Shown one piece after another: positions 48,766 to 57,507 of a stretch of DNA of 64,000 bases. Below the pieces are notes generated by a model that was not told the origin of the DNA, ran no database searches, and worked only from the letters and a program-made list of their open reading frames with translations. Made by a program: the position numbers and the translations under genes. How positions within the stretch are numbered: the stretch's first letter is position 1; each line of letters begins with the position of its first letter. The stretch covers positions 1,116,001 through 1,180,000 of the forward strand of contig NZ_CP020738.1 of the NCBI RefSeq assembly GCF_002097715.1. Direction: 5' to 3'. The stretch comes from Burkholderia ubonensis subsp. mesacidophila. Lineage in GTDB: Bacteria; Pseudomonadota; Gammaproteobacteria; Burkholderiales; Burkholderiaceae.

Positions 48766-49944
48766 TCAGACGGCCCGTTCGGGCGCCGGCGCGACGACCC
48801 GCGCGCCGCGCGACGGCTTGAGGCTTGCCGACCACATCATCGCGGGCCGTTCGAACAGCCGATAGAACAGGTAGGCGACCGGAATCGCGAGCGCCATGAA
48901 CGCGAACGACGGCCAGATCGACAGCTGCAGTTCGGAGCGATAGAGCACCGAGCCGACGCAGACGAACAGCGGCAGGTGGATCAGGTACAGCGAGTAGCTG
49001 AAGTCGCCGAACCAGCCGAGCACGGCGAGCGGCGGCGTCGTGCGCGGCGGACGGGCGAGCGCGCGGTACAGGAAGCACGCGAAGCCGGCCGCCCACAGCT
49101 GGAACGCGCCGTACTGGCCATAGTGGAACGCGGCGCAGCCGCCGGCGAGCAGCACGGCGGCCGCGGCGTACCACGCGCGCGACGGCGCGGCGGCGTTCGC
49201 CGTACGCGCCTGCTGTGCGCGCACGTCCGCGATCCACGCGCCGATCGTCCACGACAGCCAGTACGACGTGAAGAACTGCAGGTCGTGCCGTTCGAGCAGC
49301 CAGGCCGACGCGACGTTGACGAGCGCGATGCCGGCCACGACGGCCGGCATCCCGATGCGCCGCCGGATCGCGAACAGCAGCGGGTAGATCGCGTAGAACT
49401 GCACTTCGAGCGACAGCGTCCACAGTGCGCCGTTCGAGCCGTACGTATAGCCGGCGACGCCTTGCAGCGAGAACAGGTTCACGAGGAACGCGCTCAGGCC
49501 GACGTCGCGGATCTTGTGGCTGACGGGCGCGATCTGCAGGCTGATCGCGTCGAGCGCGAGCGTGAACAGCAGCGCGGCGAGCAGCACCGGATAGATGCGC
49601 GCGAAGCGGCGCGCCCAGAAATTCGGCGCGTTCAGCCGGTAGGCCGGATCGGCGGCGAGCTTGAGCGCCGCGTTGCGGTGGATGCAGTAGCCGCTGATCA
49701 CGAAGAAGATCGGCACGCCGGCCGAGCCCCACGCGAACGGAAACGTCAGGTAGCCGACGATCACGCTCGGGTCGAGCGTGTGGCCGTAAGCGCGATGGAA
49801 GCTTTGCATCCCGACCCAGACGACCTGCCGGCAGTGGAAATAGGCGACGAGCAGCGCCGCGAAGCCGCGCATCGCGTCGATCACGTGCTCCTTGTGATCG
49901 GCGGCGGGCGGCGCATTCAAAGTCGATCCGCTGAATGCTTGCAT
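48766..49944 (-). CDS. bceS: membrane acyltransferase (acyltransferase 3 family) of the cepacian cluster
   Basis: A 392-residue protein with about ten membrane segments and the signatures HVIDAMRGFAALLVAYFH, AGVPIFFVISGYCIH and ALWTLSLEVQFYAIYP of acyltransferase 3. It is a likely O-acetyltransferase for the polymer. The ATG at 49944 is chosen because AAGGAA lies about 10 bases before it; a longer version to 50013 is possible. Transcribed toward bceR, convergent with it. Confidence 0.86.
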   Translation of the reverse strand: MQAFSGSTLNAPPAADHKEHVIDAMRGFAALLVAYFHCRQVVWVGMQSFHRAYGHTLDPSVIVGYLTFPFAWGSAGVPIFFVISGYCIHRNAALKLAADPAYRLNAPNFWARRFARIYPVLLAALLFTLALDAISLQIAPVSHKIRDVGLSAFLVNLFSLQGVAGYTYGSNGALWTLSLEVQFYAIYPLLFAIRRRIGMPAVVAGIALVNVASAWLLERHDLQFFTSYWLSWTIGAWIADVRAQQARTANAAAPSRAWYAAAAVLLAGGCAAFHYGQYGAFQLWAAGFACFLYRALARPPRTTPPLAVLGWFGDFSYSLYLIHLPLFVCVGSVLYRSELQLSIWPSFAFMALAIPVAYLFYRLFERPAMMWSASLKPSRGARVVAPAPERAV

Positions 49945-50160
49945 GCGATTCGGTTCCTTGCGACGGATGAAGGGGAAGTTTCGCACCATCGTAATCCGGA
50001 AGAATTCGCTCAATGAATAAAAAAATCTCGCCGTGGAATAATCGGATTCAGGATTGCGGTTTTATCGGGCGGCGATATCGGTTTCAGCGCACGGCCAATT
50101 ATTTGTCGATTTTTTTCTGATAGCTTGAAGCTCCAGTTGATAGACGCAAGGAGCGGCAAG

Positions 50161-50304
50161 ATGGACATGCATTGGATCGCGAGCGCGGCGGTATTGGTGG
50201 TCATGGCCGTAGTGTCGGCATACCGCGAAGCGCTGAAGAACGAGCCGATTCGACCGCGCTTCGAGTGGGGCGGCGCGCCCTATGTCGAGGAATTCGAATC
50301 GTAA
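50161..50304 (+). CDS. small membrane protein of 47 residues, unrecognised
   Basis: An ATG-started frame of 47 codons preceded by AAGGAG nine bases upstream. The product has one hydrophobic segment (IASAAVLVVMAVVSAY, about residues 6-21) and a polar, acidic C-terminal tail ending in YVEEFES. Codon use with GC-rich third positions and the strong ribosome site support a real gene. It sits between bceS (divergent) and bceT, 240 bases before the latter. No family recognised; a small regulator or membrane subunit of the cluster is possible. Confidence 0.6.
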   Translation: MDMHWIASAAVLVVMAVVSAYREALKNEPIRPRFEWGGAPYVEEFES

Positions 50305-50544
50305 AAATTTGTATCCGGAAAATCGGTAAATTGTCGTCGGTCGATGCAGCTCACCGGCAATATCGACCGGCTTGGCGACGATTATCCATTAATCGAACCG
50401 GTAGCGCGATTAGGTGCCGCCGGTAATAGCGGCGGCGGGCCGGTTTCAATGTGCCATTGAATCGTGCCGCGCCATCCGGACATTCATTGTGCCGTGTCGC
50501 GAAACGATGCGAGGCGGCGCGCTCAACGCAATCAGGATGCAATC

Positions 50545-51432
50545 ATGTTGAAAGTTACCAAGGCCGTGTTCCCCGTTGCCGGTCTCGGCACACGGTTCCT
50601 GCCGGCGACCAAGGCGAGTCCGAAGGAGATGCTGCCCGTCGTCGACAAGCCGCTGATCCAGTATGCGGTCGAGGAAGCGATCAATGCCGGCATCACGGAA
50701 ATGATCTTCGTGACCGGCCGCAGCAAGCGCGCGATCGAGGATCACTTCGACAAGTCATACGAAATCGAGGCGGAGCTCGAGGCGCGCGGCAAGGAGAAGC
50801 TGCTCGAGCTGGTGCGCAGCATCAAGCCGAGCCACGTCGACTGCTTCTACGTGCGCCAGCCGGAAGCGCTCGGTCTCGGCCACGCGGTGCTGTGCGCGGA
50901 GAAGCTGGTGCATGGCGAGCCGTTCGCGGTGATCCTCGCCGACGACCTGCTGCACGGCGAGCAGCCGGTGCTCAAGCAGCTCGTCGACGTGTTCAACCAC
51001 TATCACAGCTCGGTGATCGGCGTCGAAACGATCGCGCGCGAGGACAGCCGCTCGTACGGCGTGATCGAGGGCCGTGAGTGGGAAGAGGACATCATCAAGC
51101 TGTCGGGCATCATCGAGAAGCCGTCGCCCGAGGATGCGCCGTCGAATCTCGGCGTGGTCGGCCGCTACGTGTTCATGCCGACGCTGTTCGATCACCTGCG
51201 CAAGATCAAGCCCGGTGCGGGCGGCGAGCTGCAGCTGACCGACGCGGTGCAGTCGCTGCTAGCGCACGAGCAGGTGCTCGCGTATCGCTACTACGGCACG
51301 CGTTTCGATTGCGGCAGCAAGATCGGCTACCTCAAGGCGACCGTCGAGCTGGCGCTCCAGCATCCGGAAGTGAGCCGCGAGTTCGAAGCGTACCTGCGGA
51401 CCTGTTTGCCTGCGCTGGCTGCCGTCGCTTAG
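50545..51432 (+). CDS. bceT: UTP-glucose-1-phosphate uridylyltransferase
   Basis: A 295-residue GalU-type nucleotidyltransferase making UDP-glucose, precursor of glucose, galactose and glucuronic acid units in cepacian. [21 protein letters not shown] is the nucleotide-binding loop (first 20 residues of it), KP(L/x) and ILADDLL hold the metal-binding aspartates, and [21 protein letters not shown] the sugar-phosphate site. The upstream frame is open to 50464, but [13 protein letters not shown] is the family start. It ends at a strong terminator. Confidence 0.95.
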   Translation: MLKVTKAVFPVAGLGTRFLPATKASPKEMLPVVDKPLIQYAVEEAINAGITEMIFVTGRSKRAIEDHFDKSYEIEAELEARGKEKLLELVRSIKPSHVDCFYVRQPEALGLGHAVLCAEKLVHGEPFAVILADDLLHGEQPVLKQLVDVFNHYHSSVIGVETIAREDSRSYGVIEGREWEEDIIKLSGIIEKPSPEDAPSNLGVVGRYVFMPTLFDHLRKIKPGAGGELQLTDAVQSLLAHEQVLAYRYYGTRFDCGSKIGYLKATVELALQHPEVSREFEAYLRTCLPALAAVA

Positions 51433-51473
51433 CAGCCCTGCGCGTCAAGTTTCAGGTGGTGGTTGTTCCGTTG

Positions 51474-51506
51474 GCCCCGGTTCGCCTTGTGCGCCGGGGC
51501 GTTTTT
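51474..51506 (+). terminator. intrinsic terminator after bceT
   Basis: GCCCCGG pairs with CCGGGGC (51474-51480 with 51494-51500) and is followed by GTTTTT. It separates convergent bceT and the esterase-like gene. Confidence 0.8.
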
Positions 51507-51532
51507 CATGGGCGCGGGCCTGCTGCAATCCG

Positions 51533-52528
51533 CTAGCGGGCCGGCTTGAGCGTCTCGGTGACGAAGGTCGCGACGGCCTTTCTGGCGTCGGCGGCCGCCT
51601 TTTCGTCATAGCCGATGGTCGCGCCGCGCTCGACGCACGCGTCGGCATACGAGAACGGCTGCCGGGTGTCGGTATCGATCACCTGGCCGCGGTCGTTTTC
51701 CACGAGCCGGCAGTGGCGCAATGTCTGTGCTTTCGGCAAGGTCAGCGGCGGGTCGTACGCGCGCCCGTCGAATACGTGCCGGGCGCCGGGGTATTCGGTC
51801 AGGCGGACGTCGCGGCCCGCGGCCTTCAGCCGCTCGACATACGCGCGGCACGGCGCGATCGGCGTGTAGTCGTCGCCGGTGCCGGCGAACACGCGCACGG
51901 GCCGCGCGGCGATGTCGTCGTCGTCGCGATAGGCGACCGGGCAGCCGGGATAGAACGCGACGTACGCGGCGAAGCGGGCCGCGGATGCGGCGTGCATCCG
52001 CTGGAACCGCGTGAGGCAGGCATACAGCGTGCTGTGGCCGCCGCGGGAAAAACCCATCAGCATCACGCGCGCGGGATCGATTCTCGGATGTTTCGCGAGC
52101 ACCGCGAGCGCGCGGTACGCATCCTCGATCTGCACGAGCCGGCCGACCTGCGCCTGGTCGTCGTTCACGCTGACGAGGCCGCGGCTCGTGAAGCTGTCGA
52201 TCACGAAGGTGGCGACGCCCATCGCGAGAAGTTCGCGTTCCCAGTCGGTCACGTAGCTGCTGATCCCGCCGGAGCCGTGCAGCAGGATCACGAGCGGGAA
52301 GCGCTCGCTGCCGACGCGCGGCAGGCGCAGTTCGCCGGCGATCGTGACGGGCTTGCCGTCCTCGCGGCCCGCGAGAAACGCGTCGTCGGTCATCGTCAGC
52401 GACTCGAACGGGATCACTTCCATCCGCGCCTGCGCCCGTCCGGCCGACGGCGCGAGCGCAAGCACGAGACCGAGCAATGCCGGCGCGACACGGCGGAAAC
52501 ACGCACAATGGCTTTCACGCGTAAGCAT
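51533..52528 (-). CDS. secreted dienelactone hydrolase-like alpha/beta hydrolase
   Basis: A 331-residue protein with a signal peptide (VAPALLGLVLALAPSAGRAQA, cleavage near residue 32). In the alpha/beta-hydrolase fold, ILLHGSGGISSY forms the oxyanion-hole loop and MGFSRGGHST the nucleophile elbow with the catalytic Ser. An Asp in FAGTGDDYTP and His in GARHVFDG complete the triad. The ATG at 52528 has AAGGAC upstream and precedes the signal peptide directly. It lies between bceT and bceU; an esterase acting on acylated polysaccharide is conceivable but unproven. Confidence 0.82.
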   Translation of the reverse strand: MLTRESHCACFRRVAPALLGLVLALAPSAGRAQARMEVIPFESLTMTDDAFLAGREDGKPVTIAGELRLPRVGSERFPLVILLHGSGGISSYVTDWERELLAMGVATFVIDSFTSRGLVSVNDDQAQVGRLVQIEDAYRALAVLAKHPRIDPARVMLMGFSRGGHSTLYACLTRFQRMHAASAARFAAYVAFYPGCPVAYRDDDDIAARPVRVFAGTGDDYTPIAPCRAYVERLKAAGRDVRLTEYPGARHVFDGRAYDPPLTLPKAQTLRHCRLVENDRGQVIDTDTRQPFSYADACVERGATIGYDEKAAADARKAVATFVTETLKPAR

Positions 52529-52609
52529 GGCGACGTCCTTGTTCACCGCGTATCGGCGACCGACCTGCTGCTGAAAGCGTAGTGCATCGCCGGCCCGTTG
52601 CAAGCCGGC

Positions 52610-53728
52610 TCAGCGCACGGACGTGCGTTGCGGCGCCGCGAAATGGCGCGTCAGCCGTTCGGCAATCGGCTTCTTGCGATCCAGCAGCCGTTTTTCGAGA
52701 TAGCGCCAGGAAAGATGCGCGAGCAGCATGGCGAGCCCGAATTGCAGCATCTGGGGCAGCACGTCCCGAGCGAACGGCGGCAACCGCGTGTACTGGTAGA
52801 GCGCTTGCGTCGCGCCGAAACGCCCGGGGATCAGGTTGTGAAACAGGTAGAAGCCGTAGCTGATCGTGCCGAGATAGACGAGCGGCGGCCATTCCAGCAG
52901 CGCGACGGCGGAATGTTCGGGCTCGCGGACGATCCACAGCAGCAGTGCGCCGAGCGACGCGGAGAGCCCGAAATCCGCGAGCCCCGCCGCGGCGCCCGGC
53001 AGCGCGACGCATGCGGGCAGCACGAGGAACGTCACGACGCCCGCCGCCGCGAGCCAGCCGGGCGGCGCGTAGCGCGCCACCGCGGGGCCGTGCTCGGCGA
53101 GCGCCATCGCGCCGATGCCGCCGAGCGCGATCAGCGCGAAATTCCACGGGGAAAACGCGTAGATCAGCACCGGCGACGCGTCGGCCAGATAGAGGCCGAG
53201 ATGCGCGGCCGCGCAGAGCGCGACCGCCGCGATGCCGAGCGCGATGTGCCGCGCCGCGCGCGTCGCGAGCAGCGCGAGCGGCGCGATCAGATAGAACTGC
53301 TGCTCGACGGCGAGGCTCCAGAAATGCGATGTAGTGCCGGGCCAGCCGTTCTTGACGACGCCGATCCACAGGTTCGACAGGAAGAGGGCGTGCCATGCGA
53401 GGCCGAGGTCGACGCCGCGCTGATAGAACAGCGCATGCGCGATCGCGAGCGACGCGAGCAGCAGGTAATACACGGGGAAGATTCGCAGCACGCGCTTGGC
53501 GAGGAACAGGCTGAGCGCATGGCGGCGCGACAACGTGCCGTGCTCGACCGCCTGTCGGCTGCGGTGCAGCTCGCCCACGATCAGGAAGCCGCTGATGAAG
53601 AAAAACGTCCACACGCCAAGCCTCCCCACGTCGATCGCGAGGACGTGGCCCTTGTGGGACAGGAAGACGAGGATGACCGCGATGGCTCGCAGGCCGTCGA
53701 GTCCCTTGACGTGTCTGACTTCGCGCAT
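52610..53728 (-). CDS. bceU: membrane acyltransferase (acyltransferase 3 family), end of the cepacian cluster
   Basis: A 372-residue protein with about ten membrane segments. HVKGLDGLRAIAVILVFLSH and LGVWTFFFISGFLIVGEL are the family signatures; HFWSLAVEQQFYLIAPLAL matches the third. The frame continues far upstream, but the ATG at 53728 follows AGGAC and fits the family. A third putative acetyltransferase of the cluster agrees with the high acyl content of cepacian. Confidence 0.86.
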   Translation of the reverse strand: MREVRHVKGLDGLRAIAVILVFLSHKGHVLAIDVGRLGVWTFFFISGFLIVGELHRSRQAVEHGTLSRRHALSLFLAKRVLRIFPVYYLLLASLAIAHALFYQRGVDLGLAWHALFLSNLWIGVVKNGWPGTTSHFWSLAVEQQFYLIAPLALLATRAARHIALGIAAVALCAAAHLGLYLADASPVLIYAFSPWNFALIALGGIGAMALAEHGPAVARYAPPGWLAAAGVVTFLVLPACVALPGAAAGLADFGLSASLGALLLWIVREPEHSAVALLEWPPLVYLGTISYGFYLFHNLIPGRFGATQALYQYTRLPPFARDVLPQMLQFGLAMLLAHLSWRYLEKRLLDRKKPIAERLTRHFAAPQRTSVR

Positions 53729-53986
53729 GAAGGTGTCCTGGCATTGGGCACGGCCACTATAGGCGCACAAATATCGAACGTAATTCACGTTTTGATGCAT
53801 ACGTACAGGCGTTTTCTTGCGTGCCGGGCAGTGTCGTAGTCTGCAGCACGCAACAAAACCTGCAGAAAACCCGCGGAAAACGCGCAAAAGTACTCCACGA
53901 AGCGTCGAGGCGCTTGTAGAATCCGGCGTTGAAGCGCGCACGTTGTGCGCTTCGTGTATCCAACGACCACACCTGGTAGGAGAAAC

Positions 53987-54430
53987 ATGGCGACTTCCGC
54001 AAAAAAGGTGGCCAAGAAGGCTGCCGCACCGGCCAAGAAAGTGGCTGCCAAAAAAGCTGCGCCCGCGAAGAAAGTAGTGGCCAAGAAGGCTGTCGCGAAG
54101 GCGCCCGCCGCTCCGACGCCGCTGAAGGACAAGTTCACGAAGGCATCGCTCGCAGTGCACATCGCTGAGCGCGCAGCTGTCGAAGTGAAGGCTGTCAAGG
54201 CAGTGCTGGCCGCACTCGAGAACGTCGTGCTGGGCTCGGTCCACAAGAAGGGCGCAGGCGAGTTCACGCTGCCGGGTCTGCTGAAGATCACGGCGCAAGC
54301 CGTGCCGGCGAAGAAGAAGCGCTTCGGCAAGGATCCGTTCACGGGCGAAGAGCGCTGGTTCCCGGCAAAGCCGGCCAGCGTGCGCGTGAAGGCACGTGCG
54401 CTGAAGAAGCTGAAGGACGCGGCTGCTTAA
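53987..54430 (+). CDS. HU-family DNA-binding protein with histone H1-like N-terminal tail
   Basis: A 147-residue nucleoid protein in two parts. The first about 45 residues are almost only Ala, Lys, Pro and Val, with repeated AKK/KKA units as in eukaryotic H1 and Bordetella BpH-type proteins. The rest (about 46-145) is an HU/IHF-like fold, with FTLPGLLKITAQAVPAKKKR replacing the DNA-binding arm of HU and FTGEERWFPAKPASVRVK following. TAGGAG precedes the ATG. It stands alone and ends at a terminator. Probably an abundant chromosome-structuring protein. Confidence 0.88.
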   Translation: MATSAKKVAKKAAAPAKKVAAKKAAPAKKVVAKKAVAKAPAAPTPLKDKFTKASLAVHIAERAAVEVKAVKAVLAALENVVLGSVHKKGAGEFTLPGLLKITAQAVPAKKKRFGKDPFTGEERWFPAKPASVRVKARALKKLKDAAA

Positions 54431-54482
54431 CTGCGGCGCAACGGTCGCCTGTTTCGTGCAGGTGGCCGTCGGGTGTCCCACG

Positions 54483-54516
54483 ATCCCTGTGTGCGAAAGC
54501 GCACGGGGATTTTTTA
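54483..54516 (+). terminator. intrinsic terminator after the HU-like gene
   Basis: ATCCCTGTGTG pairs with CGCACGGGGAT (two G-U pairs) across a CGAAAG-type loop and is followed by six T. Confidence 0.8.
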
Positions 54517-54660
54517 TTGCAGCGCGGAACGGGACGCGGTTGGACGATGGGGCGAAGCGCGGCACGCGCGATGCGTTGATGCGCGCGCGGCTATCGGGTG
54601 GGTCGGCCCGGCCTCGACTGCGCGCATGCAACGCCGTTGCGTTGCCGCTTCGCCATTCGA

Positions 54661-55209
54661 TCAACCGTCCTGCGGTTGATCGGGCGTTTCCAGGGTGAGT
54701 TGGTAGAACGCCGCATCCAGCCAACGGCCGAACTTGAAGCCGACCTGCGCGAGCGTGCCGGCATGCGTGAAGCCGAGCCGCGTGTGCAGGCGGATGCTGC
54801 CGGCGTTGCTCGCATCGATGCAGCCCACCAGGACATGGACCTGCGCGTCGCGCGCACGGCGGACCAGTTCGCGCAACAGGCGCTCGCCGAGCCCGCGGCC
54901 GCGCTGCTCATGATGCACGTACACGCTGTGTTCCACCGTGTACTTGTAGGCGGGGAATGCGCGGAACGTGCCCCAGCTCGCGAAGCCCAGCAAGCGGCCC
55001 GACGCATCGACCGCGCCGACCACCGGAAAGCCGCCTGCGCGCTTCGTCGCGAACCATGCCGCCATCGCCTGCGGGGGGCGCGGCGCGTAGTCGTACAGGG
55101 CCGTGGAATTGACGATGGCCTCGTTCAGGATCTCGAGGATGGCCGCCGCGTGCTCGGCCTCGCTGCAATCGACGAAGCGCACGTCGTCGTGGTGTTCGGA
55201 AGGGTTCAT
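54661..55209 (-). CDS. GNAT family N-acetyltransferase (phosphinothricin acetyltransferase-like)
   Basis: A 182-residue acetyltransferase. EILNEAIVNSTALYDYAPR near the N-terminus matches the Pat/YncA (MddA) subgroup, and HEQRGRGLGERLLRELVRR at about 99-117 is the acetyl-CoA-binding motif A. SIRLHTRLGFTHAGTLAQVGFKFGRW (shortened) is typical of that subgroup. Likely substrates are small amino compounds such as methionine sulfone-type molecules. It follows the XRE-cupin regulator gene in the same direction with a gap of 54 bases and is probably its target. Confidence 0.87.
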   Translation of the reverse strand: MNPSEHHDDVRFVDCSEAEHAAAILEILNEAIVNSTALYDYAPRPPQAMAAWFATKRAGGFPVVGAVDASGRLLGFASWGTFRAFPAYKYTVEHSVYVHHEQRGRGLGERLLRELVRRARDAQVHVLVGCIDASNAGSIRLHTRLGFTHAGTLAQVGFKFGRWLDAAFYQLTLETPDQPQDG

Positions 55210-55263
55210 TCAGGCTCCTGTTGGCTGGAGGAAGTGTTGCTCGAGCGGACGGGCGCGCGATCG

Positions 55264-55884
55264 TCAGGCGGCCGCGTGTCCTTCGCAAAGGACCACGACG
55301 TAGTGTGCGGGACGGGATGTCGGGTTGCTGAAGACCAGCGGCTGATCGAGCCGCATCGCCAGGCAGTCGCCTTCGCGAAGCGCGTGTACCTGATCGCCTA
55401 GCGTGACGTCGACGCGCCCGCGGATGACCCAGACCTGCTGATGCACGGCGCTCTCGCGTCCCCCCGCTTCGTACGCGACGCGCGCGCCGGCCGGGAAATT
55501 CACCTCGACGAGCTGGATCGGCGAAGGCCAGCCGGGCGGGGAGAGATTGCGCCGCACGTAGCCGGAGGCCGGGTCGCGCCACTGCGCCTGCTGCGCGCGG
55601 CGCGCGAGCGGCTGCGCGGGCGCGTCGTCGGGGTCGCCGTCGAACAGGCTGGCAAGCGAAACGCCGAGCCCGGCGGCGAGCTTGTCCAGTACGACCGCCG
55701 TCGGGCTGGCCGCGCCGCGCTCGATCAGCGAAATCATCGACCGGCTGACGCCGCTGCGGGCGGCCAGCGCATCGAGCGTGTGGCCGCGCGTCGCCCGCAA
55801 TGCGCGCACGCGGCGGGCGATGCGCTCGTTGACGTCGGTGTCGGTGTCAACGGTGTTGTCGGTGGGCACGGGGTGCTCCATCAT
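55264..55884 (-). CDS. XRE-cupin transcriptional regulator
   Basis: A 206-residue regulator. The N-terminal HTH_3 domain (about residues 19-75) contains HTLDALAARSGVSRSMISLIERG. The C-terminal cupin domain (about 110-200) contains HQQVWVIRGRVDVTLGDQVHALREGD (in part). Adjacent ATG codons at 55884 and 55881 are both possible starts after GGAG. It is the upstream partner of the GNAT gene, a common pairing in which the regulator controls the acetyltransferase. Confidence 0.88.
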   Translation of the reverse strand: MMEHPVPTDNTVDTDTDVNERIARRVRALRATRGHTLDALAARSGVSRSMISLIERGAASPTAVVLDKLAAGLGVSLASLFDGDPDDAPAQPLARRAQQAQWRDPASGYVRRNLSPPGWPSPIQLVEVNFPAGARVAYEAGGRESAVHQQVWVIRGRVDVTLGDQVHALREGDCLAMRLDQPLVFSNPTSRPAHYVVVLCEGHAAA

Positions 55885-55897
55885 AATGAATTTAAAC

Positions 55898-55911
55898 TCC
55901 AGTATAGTGGA
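55898..55911. promoter_or_regulatory. promoter / operator of the XRE-cupin and GNAT genes
   Basis: TCCAGTATAGTGGA is a near-palindrome (one mismatched pair) 14 bases before the regulator start. On the minus strand it contains TATACT, a good -10 hexamer, so a protein bound here would block transcription. Autoregulation is inferred. Confidence 0.45.
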
Positions 55912-56242
55912 ATATCGCGGCGACAAGAATCCCGACCGGGGCGAGACCGTACGCGTCGGCGCCAGAGCCGGCGCGTGGCCTTCGCGCGGTGGCGAGTCAT
56001 GTCGGCATGGCGCGTCGGTTCGCAGGCCGGCCTGGCGGCCGTGGTTCGATCAGAATGCGGTCGTTGCGGGGTGAGGGGCTGGACGACGCGCGTACGCCGT
56101 GCGCGGTAGCGGCATGACGCGCCGGTTGGCCGTCCGGCCTGCCGGTCGAGGTTGGGGCGGATTGCGCTCGGGCGCGAGGCCGCGAAATGCGAGGGTGCGT
56201 CGGGCGCGCTGCGACGGCACGCGGCGGGAAGCAGGCAAGAAA
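55912..56242. other. intergenic region between XRE-cupin regulator and porin gene
   Basis: About 330 bases without a supported gene. It holds two imperfect direct copies of a 45-base GC-rich segment (56004-56048 and 56111-56155, 36 of 45 positions identical). The open frames seen across it look like GC-driven noise. Confidence 0.45.
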
Positions 56243-56276
56243 AAAGCCAGTCATGGCCGAAACCGATGACTGGCTT
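56243..56276 (-). terminator. intrinsic terminator after the porin gene
   Basis: AAAGCCAGTCAT pairs perfectly with ATGACTGGCTTT around a 10-base loop. Read on the minus strand it ends in a run of T (the plus strand has AAAAA before the stem). It lies 52 bases past the porin stop. Confidence 0.85.
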
Positions 56277-56328
56277 TGCAGGCCGGCGGCACGGCGTCCG
56301 GAGACGCCGCGTGCCGGGAACGTTGTTT

Positions 56329-57507
56329 TTAGAACTTGTGGCGGATGCCCAGTGCGACCATTTCCTGCGAGCTCTTGCCGGCGAAGCCGTACGAGCCGAT
56401 CGACGCTTGCGCGTCTTGGGTCCCGTTGACGCCAGCGGCGAAGCGCTGCTTGCCGCTCGCGTGCTGGTACGCGCCGAGCAGGTAGAGATCCGTGCGCTTC
56501 GACAGCGAGTAGTCCGCGCCGAGCGAGACCTGGTGGTACTTCGCGTCCGTGTCGCCGCTCGCCTTCGTGTACGCGTAGCCGAGGCCCAGCAGCAGCGCCG
56601 GCGATGCCTGGTAGTTCACGAATGCGCGGCCGGTGTTGAACTTCTCTTGCGACGTGAACGACGACAGGGTGTCCGGCTTGTACTGCGCGAAGCTGTAGCC
56701 GAGGCCGAACGTCACCGGGCCGATACCGTACTGGCCTGCGACTTGCGCGATGTTGGCCGACCTCGCCGTTGCGTACATGCCGAGGATCGGGTTGTTCTCG
56801 ACGCCGATGCCGGTCGCCGTCGGGCTGTTCCAGCCGCCGGTGCCCTTCGCGGTGATCGTGCGATCGTTGCTGTTCTGCACGCGCAGGAAGCTCGCGGCGA
56901 TACCGAACGGGCCGTTGTTGTACGCAAGACCCGCGCTCCACGACTGGCCCGTGCCCGGCTGGCCCGCCAGGCCGCTCAGTGCGTACATGCCTTCGAACTG
57001 GAGGCCGGAGAAGACCGGCGACGTGTACTTGATCGCGTTGTTGACGCGGATGCTGTTGTCGTTGTTGTCGACGTCACCCGGCGTTGCGAAGAACGCGCCG
57101 TAGTAGTTGTCGGCCGTCACGGCCTGAACCAGGTCGACGCTCGGATCGTACTGGCGACCCAGCGTCAGCGTACCGTACTGGGCGTGTTCCAGACCGACGT
57201 AAGCCTGACGGCCGAACATGCGGCCACCCTGGTTGAGCGCGCCGGTGCCGACGTCAAAGCCGTTTTCCAACTGGAAGATCGTCTTCAGGCCGCCACCCAG
57301 GTCTTCGGAGCCCTTCAGGCCCCAGCGGCTGCCGGACAGGTTGCCCGACAGCATTTGCCACGAGTTGTTGGCCTGGCCGTTATTGCCGTGAACCCAAGCG
57401 ATCGACGTGTCGACGACGCCGTACAGCGTGACGCTCGATTGAGCTTGTGCGGCGCCGGCTGCACCCAGCAGAGCCAGCGAGAGGGTAGACAGAGCGAGTT
57501 TCTTCAT
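56329..57507 (-). CDS. outer-membrane porin (Gram-negative porin family, OmpC-like of Burkholderia)
   Basis: A 392-residue porin. A signal peptide with cleavage after AAGAAQAQ (about residue 22) leads into SSVTLYGVVDTSIAW, the usual first strand of beta-proteobacterial trimeric porins. LSGSRWGLKGSEDLGGGLKT and GRQAYVGLEHAQYGTLTLGR follow, and the protein ends in ...GIRHKF with the terminal Phe used by the BAM complex. GGAGAAA precedes the ATG. It is monocistronic, with its own terminator and a long AT-rich upstream region. Confidence 0.95.
   Translation of the reverse strand: MKKLALSTLSLALLGAAGAAQAQSSVTLYGVVDTSIAWVHGNNGQANNSWQMLSGNLSGSRWGLKGSEDLGGGLKTIFQLENGFDVGTGALNQGGRMFGRQAYVGLEHAQYGTLTLGRQYDPSVDLVQAVTADNYYGAFFATPGDVDNNDNSIRVNNAIKYTSPVFSGLQFEGMYALSGLAGQPGTGQSWSAGLAYNNGPFGIAASFLRVQNSNDRTITAKGTGGWNSPTATGIGVENNPILGMYATARSANIAQVAGQYGIGPVTFGLGYSFAQYKPDTLSSFTSQEKFNTGRAFVNYQASPALLLGLGYAYTKASGDTDAKYHQVSLGADYSLSKRTDLYLLGAYQHASGKQRFAAGVNGTQDAQASIGSYGFAGKSSQEMVALGIRHKF

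Noticed and set aside
51706..52582. Open frames antisense to the dienelactone hydrolase-like gene
   Set aside because: Shadow of a gene with a signal peptide and full catalytic triad on the minus strand.
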